The position numbers were made by a program, and so were the translations under genes. A stretch of DNA of 64,000 nucleotides from Bacteroidales bacterium (GTDB lineage Bacteria; Bacteroidota; Bacteroidia; Bacteroidales; TTA-H9). Position 1 is the first letter of the stretch; every line of letters begins with the position of its first letter. Shown here one piece after another: positions 1-9,780 of the stretch. The stretch lies in NCBI GenBank assembly GCA_028689615.1, contig JAQVCV010000009.1, positions 1 through 64,000 on the forward strand, given 5' to 3'. The notes beneath the pieces were generated by a model. It ran no database searches, was not told the origin of the DNA, and saw nothing but the letters and a program-made list of their open reading frames with translations.

Positions 1-1795
1 AGCTTCCGGGCATTACTCCATCGAAATGGTAATATCCTGATGAGTCGATCATAGCAACCTGGGCACCCCAGTTCCATATGCCTGTGAGCGGCATCAGCAA
101 AACGATACCTTCAACCGAGTTGGCACTTCCTGCCATCACTTGTCCCTGGATGGTTTGCATGGACATTGTATCGCCAACAAAAACCAACTGACTCGAGGTG
201 AATTCACACCCCCCGTTGGTAAGGGTAGTAAGCATTACAGGATAGATGCCAGGGGCAGCATAGGTGTGTGTGGCAGTTTGTCCGGTGCTTGTGGCTCCAT
301 CACCAAACTCCCAGGTGTAGGTTGCTGTATCACCATCAATCATATACCCGTTGAAGGTAACGGTAAGTGAGACAGGCTCGTAATAGAATGCATTTTCGCA
401 ATTAACTACCAGGTTGTTAACCCATACTTCCAGACAAATGGTGTCGGTGCATTGTTCGGCAGAATTAACAATGGTGAGACAAACATTGTAGATGCCAGGC
501 TGGCTGTATTGATGGATGGGATGTTGCTCGCCGGAAGTTGAGCCATCACCAAAGTTCCAGAACCATGCGGCGGGGTCGCCTATCGATTGATCAACAAATT
601 GAATGGTATTGGATTGCCCAAGGCTGTCGGCCGGATAATAGAAATACATGGCCTGGCATCCAGGGATCGGATTGCCGGTCCACACCTCTTCGCAGAATGT
701 GTCGAAGCAATTGGAGTCGGCGTTTTGTATGGTTAGGCAAACATGATAAATGCCAGGAACAGCATAGGTATGGGTCGGGTTTTGCTCTGTCGAGGTAGTT
801 CCATCGCCAAAATTCCAGAGCCAGCTGGTGGGGTCTCCCTGCGATGCATCAACAAACTGAAAGGTATTCAGGGTGTTGATGTTGCTGGTGTCGCCTGGGA
901 AATAATAGAAATTAGCCTGACATCCGAAGGGGGGCATCCCAACAAACACCGGTTGACAAATCATATCGTTACACGAACTGTCGTTGCTGCTAATAGTAAG
1001 GCAAACCATGTAGTCGCCAGGTTGCAGATACACATGCACAGGGTTTTGCTCTGACGAGGTTGTCCCGTCACCAAAATCCCAAAACCAGGTGGCAGGTGTG
1101 CCGGTCGAAAGGTCGAAGAACGAAATCTGGTTGGGAACAAACCCTGGCAAAGTATCGGCTGGTTGCCAGGCAAACATGGCCTGACAGCCAACTGGGGGAA
1201 CTCCAACCCAAACCATCTGCGTGGAAGTGCTCGAACAACCCATGGTTGTTGAAATGGTGAGCGTTGCCAGGTATTCTCCTGGCAGAGCATAGGTATGGGT
1301 AGGGTTTTGCTCTACAGAGGTAGCTCCGTCGCCAAACTCCCAAAGCCAGGATGACGGATCACCAACAGAGGCGTCAACAAAATGGATGGCAGCAGAGGAA
1401 GAATCTGAATAATAATAGAAATCAGACTGACACCCCACAGGAATCGTATCGCCACAAATGGAGAAATTGGCAGTCAGGTTGTAATTATTGGGTCCATAGG
1501 CCAATTGCTGCGTGAGCCACGATCCATTACAATCGGTAGTTGACACATAAAGCAATCCTTGAGCAGGAGAATTGAGGGGGATAACATCCTCATAACTACC
1601 GTTGGGGTCGGTGGCAACGGTGTTGTAATAGATTACTCCGCCCGCAATGGAATCGGTTTGTATGAATACTTCGTGGTTTGGCATGGGGGTTCCCGTCAAT
1701 TGGTTGGTAACGGTACCCGAAACCATCAGGGTCTGCGCATTGATGCCTGCAACAAACAGCATCAACAGAGCTAAAATAGATAAGCGGTTTCTCAT
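1..1795 (-). CDS. PKD-repeat secreted surface protein (C-terminus beyond left edge)
   Basis: Open reading frame from ATG at 1795 that is still open at base 2, so at least 597 residues with the C-terminus missing. Residues 1-22 form a signal peptide ending in NAQ. A carboxypeptidase-regulatory-like beta domain of about 100 residues follows, then five PKD repeats, each with a W-x-W/F-FGDG-type core and a period near 87 residues (cores near bases 1335, 1075, 810, 550 and 310), then the start of another beta-sandwich domain. PKD proteins of this size in Bacteroidota are usually T9SS cargo displayed or released at the cell surface; the sorting domain cannot be seen here. It lies 108 bp downstream of the PKD protein at 1904-4126 and is probably a paralogue in the same unit. 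Function of the repeats (adhesion or glycan binding) is inference. Confidence 0.85.
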   Translation of the reverse strand, partial: MRNRLSILALLMLFVAGINAQTLMVSGTVTNQLTGTPMPNHEVFIQTDSIAGGVIYYNTVATDPNGSYEDVIPLNSPAQGLLYVSTTDCNGSWLTQQLAYGPNNYNLTANFSICGDTIPVGCQSDFYYYSDSSSAAIHFVDASVGDPSSWLWEFGDGATSVEQNPTHTYALPGEYLATLTISTTMGCSSTSTQMVWVGVPPVGCQAMFAWQPADTLPGFVPNQISFFDLSTGTPATWFWDFGDGTTSSEQNPVHVYLQPGDYMVCLTISSNDSSCNDMICQPVFVGMPPFGCQANFYYFPGDTSNINTLNTFQFVDASQGDPTSWLWNFGDGTTSTEQNPTHTYAVPGIYHVCLTIQNADSNCFDTFCEEVWTGNPIPGCQAMYFYYPADSLGQSNTIQFVDQSIGDPAAWFWNFGDGSTSGEQHPIHQYSQPGIYNVCLTIVNSAEQCTDTICLEVWVNNLVVNCENAFYYEPVSLTVTFNGYMIDGDTATYTWEFGDGATSTGQTATHTYAAPGIYPVMLTTLTNGGCEFTSSQLVFVGDTMSMQTIQGQVMAGSANSVEGIVLLMPLTGIWNWGAQVAMIDSSGYYHFDGVMPGS

Positions 1796-1903
1796 AGCAA
1801 TAGGTTTTTAATAAATTATACGTTTTTTCTGACATTCGATTCTTTCAATGGAATCTGTTAATAAAACACGACCAAAACAAGAAGTTGCGTGAGACTCAAA
1901 AAT

Positions 1904-4126
1904 TTATTTTACAATGAACTTACGCGTTAGGACAGCACCTGCTGATGTGTTGATTTTCAGCAGATAAAAACCCGATTTCAATTGTGAAACCTGCAATTCA
2001 AGCCGATGGGTCTCTGCATCGAGTTGCATGACTTCAGAGGCTGCCAACGAACCACTTATATCTAATATTTCCAATCCAAGAACAGTTGGCTTACGTAAAA
2101 CCACCTCAACGAAAATCCTTTCGGAAGCAGGGTTGGGCCATGGACCCTCCAACAAGGCCAGTTCACCCACCCCATCGCTCACTCCATATTGTATCCCATC
2201 AGGATAAAGCGTAATCACCAAATTGTTGGTTGCTGTTGAAGCCTGGTTTAACGACACATGAAAAGGTTGAGCCGGAATGCCGGTCACATCAGGGATAAGC
2301 ATGAACGAACCTTCGGGAAGATCTGTAAAGGAAAACCCCCCATCAACATCAGTTAACGTTGATGCTATCAACAGTTGGCTGTTGTTGAAAAGATAAAGAG
2401 GTACTCCGGCTGTTCCTGATTCACCGGTTGATGAAGCCTTGCTCCCGTTAACTACAACCCCCGACAGTCCCTTGGGACCCGAAGTGGCCATTGGCGCAGG
2501 CACCAGATACACATCAGCTTCAGACACAAGAGCATTTACCTGCAACCTTACAGCCTCTTCCCAAAGCAGGGTATTCCCGTAGTAGGTTGGAAGATGTTGG
2601 CCAAAAACCGACGAACTCTGGTTGAGTTCAGCTTTAATCAGGTAAGTTCCTTGCGGAACCGCATAGAAGGAATAGGCTCCCCATTGAGTCACAAATGCTG
2701 AATCGAACAACACCGGATGGTTGTCGATCATTGAAAACAGGGTCACCTTCACCGAATCGGCAGGAAACTGGTTGACCAACACCTGCCCATAAATGGGGAA
2801 AGCAGGAACAACACCAACGCTAACCACCAGGCATTGAGTTGATTGACAAACACCATTACCCGTTACAATGGTCAGGCATACTTCATAATTGCCTGCAAGA
2901 GCATACAGGTGATCAGGATGGGCTTCGGTGCTCGTGCCGCCATCACCAAAATTCCATACCCAACCAACAGGGTCGCCGGTTGATTGATCGGTGAAGTGGA
3001 TCAACTGAGGATTGACGGGGTCTTCCTCCCAATTGAAACGTGATTCACAGCCAGTGGTATCGCCAACAGTCAGCACCTCACAATACTGATGGGTGCAGCC
3101 ATTATCGGTAGCAATTGTAAGGCACACCTCCCAGTTTCCTGCAAGGAATGCATGCTCTGGCGACTGTTCGCCAGATGAATTGCCATCCCCAAAATTCCAA
3201 TGCCATTGTGTGACAGGGCCCGATGATTGATCGAGAAACTGGATTTGGCCTGGATTACCAGGGATTGAATTCCATATAAAGAAAGCCGAACAGCCGGTGT
3301 CGTGTACCTGTATCAATTGTTCACTCACAGCCATGCATCCATTGGTATCGATCGTGGTAAGTCTTACCGTGTAAACACCGGCCTCAGAGAAGGCATGTTC
3401 GACAGCTATTCCTGAAGTGGTGGTTCCATCGCCTAAATCCCACAAGAATTGCCCCAAAATCCCTGCTGAATTCCAGCCTGTAAGCGATACCGTGAGGTTG
3501 TTGGTTGTGTAGCCGAATCCATTGTAACAAGGTTCGTTTATTACTGTTACCGGCAAACAAAAGGTGTCAGAACACATTATCAGTGTATCGGAATTGCCAA
3601 TGGTAAGGCAAACATCCCATGTTCCAGGGGCAAAAGTGTGTGTTGGAGTCAATTCGCTGGAGGTAGTCCCGTCTCCAAAATCCCACCATGCAGCAGTAAA
3701 AGGCCCTGTGGACAGGTTCAGAAAGTAGAAGGCGTTGGTTGTGTCGCCTCTTGGAATAGGGGAAAACATGGCTGTGCAGGGTTCTGCAAATGGATCGCAT
3801 ATAGTAAGCGTTACCTGTGCCGATTGACCCCCATAAAGTGAAACACTCGTATCAACAGGAAGTTGATTGCAATCAGATGTAGTGATTATGAAATGGTATA
3901 TCGCCGTATCGCTTACCGTCGTTGTGAATTGAAACTGGCCATTGGGTTGTGTGAAAACAGTTTCGGTGAGGAAGGGCCAATTCCCCTGATATACTTCAAT
4001 GTTAACAGGCCAATTGCTAACGGGTTGCAGGGAGGTGGTGACCACCATTCCGTCAATCGTTATGGTTTGAGCCCTGCTCAGGAGACCTGATAAGAGTATT
4101 AAAACAAAGCAAATTATTTTTTTCAT
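1904..4126 (-). CDS. PKD-domain protein with T9SS type A sorting domain
   Basis: 740 residues. An N-terminal signal peptide (about 1-19, ending SRAQ) is followed by a short beta domain, four PKD repeats (roughly 115-435) with FGDG or LGDG cores, two Cna-B/carboxypeptidase-regulatory-like beta-sandwiches (about 440-640), and a C-terminal sorting domain (about 660-740) with the WPNPAS motif, the central SG-x-L strand and a terminal RKFIVK. That architecture predicts export by Sec, then T9SS, and anchoring or release at the outer face. The start codon is 10 bp after the stop of the barrel/anti-sigma-like gene at 4137-5399, so it is almost certainly transcribed with it and with the ECF sigma factor. 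It is therefore a candidate effector of that sigma module. Confidence 0.88.
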   Translation of the reverse strand: MKKIICFVLILLSGLLSRAQTITIDGMVVTTSLQPVSNWPVNIEVYQGNWPFLTETVFTQPNGQFQFTTTVSDTAIYHFIITTSDCNQLPVDTSVSLYGGQSAQVTLTICDPFAEPCTAMFSPIPRGDTTNAFYFLNLSTGPFTAAWWDFGDGTTSSELTPTHTFAPGTWDVCLTIGNSDTLIMCSDTFCLPVTVINEPCYNGFGYTTNNLTVSLTGWNSAGILGQFLWDLGDGTTTSGIAVEHAFSEAGVYTVRLTTIDTNGCMAVSEQLIQVHDTGCSAFFIWNSIPGNPGQIQFLDQSSGPVTQWHWNFGDGNSSGEQSPEHAFLAGNWEVCLTIATDNGCTHQYCEVLTVGDTTGCESRFNWEEDPVNPQLIHFTDQSTGDPVGWVWNFGDGGTSTEAHPDHLYALAGNYEVCLTIVTGNGVCQSTQCLVVSVGVVPAFPIYGQVLVNQFPADSVKVTLFSMIDNHPVLFDSAFVTQWGAYSFYAVPQGTYLIKAELNQSSSVFGQHLPTYYGNTLLWEEAVRLQVNALVSEADVYLVPAPMATSGPKGLSGVVVNGSKASSTGESGTAGVPLYLFNNSQLLIASTLTDVDGGFSFTDLPEGSFMLIPDVTGIPAQPFHVSLNQASTATNNLVITLYPDGIQYGVSDGVGELALLEGPWPNPASERIFVEVVLRKPTVLGLEILDISGSLAASEVMQLDAETHRLELQVSQLKSGFYLLKINTSAGAVLTRKFIVK

Positions 4127-4136
4127 AACCCTGATT

Positions 4137-5399
4137 TTACAATTTGATGATAAGCGCGCTGCGAACCTCCAGCGACCATGGTTTCTGTCGGGTGGCCGCC
4201 TTCTCGTAAACGGAATTGAAATAGTATTTCACATGGGGTTCTATTTCGAGGTTGAACCTCTTGCTGAGAACAAAGGTGGTGTTGAAACCAAACAGGGCTT
4301 GCCAGTGGAGCGAAAGCCTTTCGGGAGTAAGCTGGTTGATGCTGATAACCCTGTTGTTTCCTAAAGATGGATTGGCATCTAACTGACTGGTGTTAAGCAG
4401 TATTTGCATCACAGGACCTGCACGCAAACCCATCGACACTCGTTGGGTTTGGTGAAAATCGAAACCCAGAATCAGTGGAATTTGCAGATAGAGGTATCTT
4501 TTTCTGACAGAGGTAACCGTGAAGTCGGTGGCTGTATCAAACACCGTTTTTTCGCTGAAATACCATGTGGGTACAATCTTCCTCCCCTCTTCATCCCAGG
4601 CAAATGAAACCGAATCAAGTTTTTGTTTCACCCCCAGATTTTCGTTATACGTATAGGCCAGGTCGGTAACTCCGGTGGCAAGCGAAACGCTTACTCCGCT
4701 ACGAACTGAGAATGGTTTTTTCGACCAACTTAGCTCTGCCCCAAAATTGTGAACCAGTCTGTCGGTTTGATCCAGGGTGTTGAACATCCATTCCGGTGTG
4801 TAATGAACTCCTGCTGAAAAATTTTCAATCCATGGCATTACCTTCCGTTGTGATGGCTTCGTGGGTGCGGTGCTATCGGGCATGGGTAAGAGGATAACTT
4901 TTGCCGGTATTTTTCTGAATCCGGAAAGTGAGGCATGTGGTTTCGCTACCACTGGCAGAAGCTTCCGAACAGGCAGCAAGGTAAGAGGGTGTTCTTTCAC
5001 CTCAAACTCTATAGCTGGAAGCTGTTGATCGAATGTTCGGTTTTCTTTCTGAAGTGGTGTTGCCTCTCGACTGGTTTCCAAGGCAGTTGTGGTAGGCGAT
5101 GCGAGCACCTCCCGTGCGCCCTGCGCCGCTTTCTCAACAGGCTGGTAACTAACAATCTGATTGCTGAAGCAATCTTCCATAGAAGGTGTTTGGTTCAACC
5201 ACCAGAAAAGAGTTGTGGAAACAACCATCAGGACAGCAGAAAGCAGAAGACCTGTCCGCCTCAATCTTTTTCTGCGGATAGCTGCAGTCTCTTCGGCAAG
5301 AGCTGCCAGGTGGCGACGCCTTACATCGGCAGGAGGTGCAGCCTCATAGGTTCCGGCAGTGCTCTCCAGAAAATCAAGAAAAGGATCATTGTTTTTCAT
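4137..5399 (-). CDS. Membrane-spanning protein with anti-sigma-like head and C-terminal outer-membrane beta-barrel
   Basis: I place the start at ATG 5399 (420 residues); an ATG at 5426 is also possible but lies deeper inside the sigma gene. Residues 1-48 are charged and soluble with an Arg/Lys-rich stretch, followed by one hydrophobic helix (about 50-70, ending FWWLNQ), a Pro/Thr/Lys-rich linker to about 185, and a C-terminal region of alternating amphipathic strands (about 190-420) resembling OMP_b-brl/PorT-type small barrels, ending in LIIKL. Position directly after an ECF sigma gene with a 14-bp overlap suggests the head binds the sigma factor. The layout would put one polypeptide across both membranes. 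The barrel assignment rests on strand pattern only, and the anti-sigma role is inferred from position and topology. Confidence 0.75.
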   Translation of the reverse strand: MKNNDPFLDFLESTAGTYEAAPPADVRRRHLAALAEETAAIRRKRLRRTGLLLSAVLMVVSTTLFWWLNQTPSMEDCFSNQIVSYQPVEKAAQGAREVLASPTTTALETSREATPLQKENRTFDQQLPAIEFEVKEHPLTLLPVRKLLPVVAKPHASLSGFRKIPAKVILLPMPDSTAPTKPSQRKVMPWIENFSAGVHYTPEWMFNTLDQTDRLVHNFGAELSWSKKPFSVRSGVSVSLATGVTDLAYTYNENLGVKQKLDSVSFAWDEEGRKIVPTWYFSEKTVFDTATDFTVTSVRKRYLYLQIPLILGFDFHQTQRVSMGLRAGPVMQILLNTSQLDANPSLGNNRVISINQLTPERLSLHWQALFGFNTTFVLSKRFNLEIEPHVKYYFNSVYEKAATRQKPWSLEVRSALIIKL

Positions 5400-5961
5400 A
5401 TACCGGTACAAATTCTTTGTTAGCAATAAATTGCATCATATTCTTTTTTAACAGCATCCTGGCTCTGAGTAACTGGCTTTTCGAGTTACTTTCAGAGCAG
5501 TTGAGCAGCACGGAAATCTCCTTATGGGAGTAATGCTCAAACACGAACAGGTTCAAAACGGTGCGATAACCTGCCGGTAGCTGTTGAATAAGTCGGATGA
5601 TTTCTTCGGGACTCACTCTGGGGCTGACATCGTCTTCGTCCCCAGCCTCAACATCAGCAGGCATCATGTTTTCAACAAGAACCATGTTTTTTTCGCGATC
5701 ACGAAGAAAATTCAACGAACTGTTCACCACAATGCGCCTCATCCAGCCTTCCACCGATCCTTCGCCCCTGTATTCAAAGCGTTCCAGATTTCTGAGAATC
5801 TTGATGAAAGCATCCTGAAGAATGTCTTCAGCATCAGATTTGGCAGGGACATACCTCAGGCACACCCCCAGAAGTTTAGGGGCATAACGGTCATACAAAG
5901 CCGTAAGTGCGCGGTTGTCGCCTTTGATGCAACGTTTTAATATCTCCTGCTCGTTCGTCAT
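5386..5961 (-). CDS. ECF-family RNA polymerase sigma factor
   Basis: 191 residues, the normal size for an ECF sigma factor. Region 2 is seen around residues 20-95 (a DAEDILQDAFIKIL segment for core binding, then an RGEGSVEGWMRRI promoter-melting segment). Region 4 lies around 120-180 with a helix-turn-helix (HKEISVLLNCSESNSKSQL). The linker is acidic. It is first in a likely operon with the barrel protein (overlap) and a T9SS PKD protein. Regulation by the downstream membrane protein and autoregulation are typical of such pairs but are inferred here. Confidence 0.93.
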   Translation of the reverse strand: MTNEQEILKRCIKGDNRALTALYDRYAPKLLGVCLRYVPAKSDAEDILQDAFIKILRNLERFEYRGEGSVEGWMRRIVVNSSLNFLRDREKNMVLVENMMPADVEAGDEDDVSPRVSPEEIIRLIQQLPAGYRTVLNLFVFEHYSHKEISVLLNCSESNSKSQLLRARMLLKKNMMQFIANKEFVPVYEKQ

Positions 5962-6094
5962 CGCATCGGTTCTTCATGCAAAGAAACACACGAAAAGGAG
6001 GAAGTTGCATCTCTACCCAGTTTTTTTGGGTTGATGGGAAAAATACAGGGATTGAATTGCATCTGATTCGCTGGCCTGGCTTGCCTGGTCAGTT

Positions 6095-6140
6095 GATAAA
6101 AAAAATGCCTGGCAATTGTTTTGCCAGGCATTTTTTTATC
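6095..6140 (-). terminator. Intrinsic terminator after ferritin
   Basis: Near-perfect inverted repeat (ATGCCTGGCA / TGCCAGGCAT) with a 7-base loop, flanked by A-run and T-run on the two sides, so it can act in both directions. On the minus strand it lies 11 bp beyond the ferritin stop and closes the atp-ferritin block. Confidence 0.9.
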
Positions 6141-6150
6141 AAGAGTGTTA

Positions 6151-6678
6151 TTACTCAGCAGTTGTACCGGTGGTTGTTGCACGCGCAGCAGCCATGCCGG
6201 CGAGGTCTTTGTCAATATGAAACAATCCACCCGATTTTCCTTCACCAGCCAGGTTTAGTTTGTCGAGAATTCCGCGCATGGTGCTCTCCTCTTCAATCTG
6301 TTCGTTGATAAACCATTGGAGGAAATTAGCCGTAGTGAAATCCTTTTCTTCGAAACTTATTCCGTAAAGCTCGTTGATAGATGCCGTAATGTACTCTTCA
6401 TGTTTCATCACCTGCTCAAAAACATCGTGCAACGACTTGTATTCGGGAGCCGGCATGTCGAGGGCGGCCATTAGGGCATGCCCGTTGCGGTCGTTGAGAT
6501 AATGCACAAACTTGAGCATGTGCATCCGTTCCTCATCGGCTTGGGCATAAAGAAATGCTGCGGCACCGGGAAACCCGCTTACCTCGCACCACGAAGCCAT
6601 TGCCAGATAGAGCCTTGAACTGTGCTCTTCGCGTTTGATCTGCTCGTTAACGGCAGCTTCTACTCGTTTGTTGATCAT
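6151..6678 (-). CDS. ftnA: Non-heme ferritin
   Basis: 175 residues, the usual bacterial ferritin length. It stores iron as a 24-mer, oxidising Fe(II) at a di-iron centre in each four-helix subunit. The ferroxidase residues of the E. coli FtnA type are all present at the same numbering: E17, Y24, E50, H53, E94, Q127 and E130. A short Gly/Ala/Thr-rich tail follows residue 155. The start is 36 bp after the atpG stop with no terminator between, so read-through from the ATP synthase operon is possible; a strong terminator lies just downstream. No promoter could be fixed in the AT-rich 36-bp gap. Confidence 0.95.
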   Translation of the reverse strand: MINKRVEAAVNEQIKREEHSSRLYLAMASWCEVSGFPGAAAFLYAQADEERMHMLKFVHYLNDRNGHALMAALDMPAPEYKSLHDVFEQVMKHEEYITASINELYGISFEEKDFTTANFLQWFINEQIEEESTMRGILDKLNLAGEGKSGGLFHIDKDLAGMAAARATTTGTTAE

Positions 6679-6714
6679 AATTTTCTGATATTTAATTTAT
6701 TATTATTAACAATG

Positions 6715-7596
6715 TTATCCCTTTAAAGCTTCTGCACCACCTACAATTTCGATGATTTCGTTGGTAATGGCACTTTGTCGGGCCTTGTTATACGACAACC
6801 TGAGTTGCTTGAGCAACTCCCCGGCGTTATCAGTAGCCTGGTGCATAGCGGTCATACGGGCTCCCTGTTCGGAGGCAAAAGAATCCAGAAACGCCTTGTA
6901 AACCTGCAGAGTTAAGGCTTTGGGCACAATTTCGTCGAGAATGGCTTTCTTTCCCGGCTCGAAAAGGTAGTCGGCCTGCACAGGCTGTCTATCTGAGGTT
7001 TGAGGTGCTGGAAGCGGAAGATAGGTTTCGGTTACAAGTCGCTGTACTGCTGCATTTCTAAATTGATTGTAAACCAGCAGTATCTGGTCGTATTCACCTT
7101 TAACATATTGCTCCATCAGGGTTTTTGCCAGCGATGCAATTTTTTCGTACGACATCCTGTCGAAGAGTTCATCTTTTCTGGCAATCACCGGATATCCCTT
7201 GCGGATAAAGAAATCGGATGCGTGCTTTCCGGCGCATAGCAAATGGATGTTTCCCTCCGAGCGTAGATGGGCATGCTCGTTGTCAACCAAATTCCGTACA
7301 GCTTTGATTACATTGGAGTTAAACGCTCCACACAAACCCCTGTTGGAGGCCAGCACTACAACCAGAACTTTTTTTACAGTACGTGTTGCAATGAATGGAT
7401 TTTCGGCCTGATCGCCCAGGCTTTGCCTAAGGTTTTGCAAAATGCCGGTCATCTTCTGGGCATAAGGGCGAAGGGTGACAATTGCCTGCTGGGCACGACG
7501 CAGCTTCGATGCCGACACCATTTTCATGGCACTGGTAATCTGTTGAGTCGATTTCACCGACTCGATGCGCAGTCGAACCTCTTTAAGATTGGGCAT
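6715..7596 (-). CDS. atpG: F1Fo ATP synthase gamma subunit
   Basis: 293 residues, matching the family. Gamma is the central rotor shaft of F1 and couples c-ring rotation to catalysis in the alpha/beta hexamer. The N-terminal helix (KSTQQITSAMKMVSASKL) and the C-terminal helix (SYNKARQSAITNEIIEIVGGAEAL) are the two conserved coiled-coil strands; the middle holds the SNRGLCGAFN segment of the Rossmann-like domain. It is the last ATP synthase gene of the cluster, 13 bp after atpA. Confidence 0.97.
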   Translation of the reverse strand: MPNLKEVRLRIESVKSTQQITSAMKMVSASKLRRAQQAIVTLRPYAQKMTGILQNLRQSLGDQAENPFIATRTVKKVLVVVLASNRGLCGAFNSNVIKAVRNLVDNEHAHLRSEGNIHLLCAGKHASDFFIRKGYPVIARKDELFDRMSYEKIASLAKTLMEQYVKGEYDQILLVYNQFRNAAVQRLVTETYLPLPAPQTSDRQPVQADYLFEPGKKAILDEIVPKALTLQVYKAFLDSFASEQGARMTAMHQATDNAGELLKQLRLSYNKARQSAITNEIIEIVGGAEALKG

Positions 7597-7609
7597 AGCT
7601 TATCGGGAT

Positions 7610-9193
7610 TTATTTTTCGTATTTGCGTGAAACTTCTTGAGCCAGGGTTTCAAGTGTGCTGGTGATTTCATCGGTGAGTTGACCAGCTTTGAGTTTGACA
7701 AGTAATTCGCTGTACCTCACATCCAATTGGTGAAGAAACTCCAACTCGAAATCGTGTATCCGGTTTACCGGTACTTTCTGGAGCAAACCGCGTGTACCAC
7801 AGAAAAGAATAGCAATCTGGTGTTCAACGGTCATCGGGCTGAATTGTCCTTGTTTCAGTATTTCAACATTCCGTTTTCCTTTATCAAGCACAGCCATTGT
7901 TGCCGCGTCGAGGTCGGAACCAAACTTGGCAAAAGCTTCCAGTTCACGGTATTGTGCCTGGTCAATCTTCAAAGTTCCGGCAACTTTTTTCATCGATTTA
8001 ATCTGGGCATTTCCCCCTACCCGCGATACCGAAATACCAACGTTGATGGCAGGTCGAACGCCAGAATTGAACAAGTTCGACTCCAGGAAGATCTGACCGT
8101 CGGTAATGGAAATAACGTTTGTGGGAATGTAGGCCGATACGTCGCCAGCCTGTGTCTCGATAATAGGCAGAGCGGTGAGCGATCCGCCCCCTTTTACAAC
8201 AGGCTTGAGCGAATCGGGAAGGTCGTTCATGTTTCGGGCAATCTCATCGGAATCGATGATTTTAGCAGCGCGCTCGAGCAACCGGCTGTGGAGATAAAAA
8301 ACGTCGCCGGGATAGGCCTCGCGTCCAGGAGGGCGGCGAAGAAGCAACGAAACTTCGCGGTAGGCCACTGCCTGTTTCGAAAGATCGTCGTAGATAACCA
8401 ATGCCGGACGTCCGGTATCGCGAAAATACTCGCCAATGGCAGCACCAGCAAAGGGCGCATAGAACTGCATAGCAGCCGGATCGGAGGCTGTAGCCATCAC
8501 GATTATGGTGTAGGGAAGCGCCCCGTTATCTTCAAGGGTTTTCATCACGTTGGCAACAGTTGACCCCTTTTGTCCAACAGCCACGTAAATGCAATATACA
8601 GGTTCCCCTTTCTCGTAAAACTCGCGTTGGTTGATAATGGTGTCGATAGCAATGGCCGATTTACCTGTCTGGCGGTCGCCGATGATCAACTCACGCTGTC
8701 CGCGCCCAATGGGAATCATGGCGTCGATGGCCTTGATGCCCGTTTGAAGGGGTTCGTTCACCGGCCGACGGAATATCACTCCAGGTGCTTTTCGCTCCAA
8801 AGGCATTTCGTAAAGCGAACCCTCTACTGCACCTTTGCCATCAACAGGGTTGCCCAAAGTGTCAACTACCCTGCCCAGCAGTCCTTCTCCCACTTTAAGA
8901 GAAGCAATCCGCCCGGTACGTTTCACCGTGTCACCCTCTTTAATCTGGGTTGACTCGCCCAAAAGAACAGCACCCACGTTGTCTTCTTCGAGGTTGAGCA
9001 CGATGGCCATCAAATTGTCTTTTTCAAACTCAATAAGTTCGCCCGATTGGGCATTGGTAAGGCCGTAAATACGCGCAATACCGTCGCCTATTTGCAACAC
9101 CACACCCACTTCTTCCAGTTCCGACTGGCTTTTATGGCCGGCTAACTGCTGCCGCAAAATGGCCGATACTTCTGCAGGTTTAATTTCTGCCAT
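7610..9193 (-). CDS. atpA: F1Fo ATP synthase alpha subunit
   Basis: 527 residues. Alpha carries the non-catalytic nucleotide sites of F1. Visible features are the P-loop [13 protein letters not shown] near residue 170, the [13 protein letters not shown] segment, and the conserved [14 protein letters not shown] signature near 365-378. The N-terminal beta-barrel and C-terminal helical domain are both complete. It lies 12 bp after atpH and 13 bp before atpG, with no sign of truncation. Confidence 0.98.
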   Translation of the reverse strand: MAEIKPAEVSAILRQQLAGHKSQSELEEVGVVLQIGDGIARIYGLTNAQSGELIEFEKDNLMAIVLNLEEDNVGAVLLGESTQIKEGDTVKRTGRIASLKVGEGLLGRVVDTLGNPVDGKGAVEGSLYEMPLERKAPGVIFRRPVNEPLQTGIKAIDAMIPIGRGQRELIIGDRQTGKSAIAIDTIINQREFYEKGEPVYCIYVAVGQKGSTVANVMKTLEDNGALPYTIIVMATASDPAAMQFYAPFAGAAIGEYFRDTGRPALVIYDDLSKQAVAYREVSLLLRRPPGREAYPGDVFYLHSRLLERAAKIIDSDEIARNMNDLPDSLKPVVKGGGSLTALPIIETQAGDVSAYIPTNVISITDGQIFLESNLFNSGVRPAINVGISVSRVGGNAQIKSMKKVAGTLKIDQAQYRELEAFAKFGSDLDAATMAVLDKGKRNVEILKQGQFSPMTVEHQIAILFCGTRGLLQKVPVNRIHDFELEFLHQLDVRYSELLVKLKAGQLTDEITSTLETLAQEVSRKYEK

Positions 9194-9205
9194 TGTATAT
9201 CAATT

Positions 9206-9763
9206 TTAAAATTGTCTGACGTATAGGTTTTCTTCAAATTCTTTGCGCAATTCTTTCACCTCTTTTAAGAGTGAGGCATCGTAGCGCTGGTCGCCCCATT
9301 CGAGAACGAACCCGCCTAAAAGCGAAGGTTCAGTTTTCTCAAGCAGTTCAGTCCTGTCGCCAAAAACCTGTCGCAGTTTTGCAACCAGCTCCTGACGGTT
9401 AGAGGGGTTCAGGGGTTGAGCTGATACCACAGTTATTCGTACGATGCCCATGAATTCCCTGTATAGCTCGACAACCTGACCGGCAACCACATTAAGGTAC
9501 TTCTCTCTTCCGTTATGGGCCAACAGGTTCATAAAACGAAGACTGATGTCGTGAATATGACTGCCAAACAAGGCCGTCATGATCGCCTTTTTCTTGTGGG
9601 AGGGTATCACCGGGCTCTGGAGCATTACCCTGAAATCGCGATTTTCAGCAATTACTTTCAGCAATTGCTCGAAATCGGCTGCAACTTCGCTCGTCAGGTT
9701 TGTCTCGCGTGCTACCGTGAATAGGGCCAATGCATACCGTCGGGCTAATTGTATCTCTTTCAT
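9206..9763 (-). CDS. atpH: F1Fo ATP synthase delta subunit
   Basis: 185 residues, family-typical. Delta (OSCP homologue) ties the top of the alpha3beta3 hexamer to the b-subunit stator. The N-terminal helical bundle opens with ARRYALALFTVARE, and the C-terminal part carries the conserved beta/alpha segment with EPSLLGGFVLEWGD and a closing LRKEFEENL helix. Placed between atpF (17 bp) and atpA (12 bp) as in other F-type operons. Confidence 0.95.
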   Translation of the reverse strand: MKEIQLARRYALALFTVARETNLTSEVAADFEQLLKVIAENRDFRVMLQSPVIPSHKKKAIMTALFGSHIHDISLRFMNLLAHNGREKYLNVVAGQVVELYREFMGIVRITVVSAQPLNPSNRQELVAKLRQVFGDRTELLEKTEPSLLGGFVLEWGDQRYDASLLKEVKELRKEFEENLYVRQF

Positions 9764-9780
9764 CTGGCTTTCTTCTGCAA

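Noticed and set aside
140..1774. Several plus-strand open frames
   Set aside because: All lie antisense to the PKD protein, which has a continuous signal peptide and repeat structure; they have no family features.
7727..8563. 278-codon open frame antisense to atpA
   Set aside because: Shadow of atpA on the other strand; its product lacks domains, and the minus-strand gene is unquestionable.
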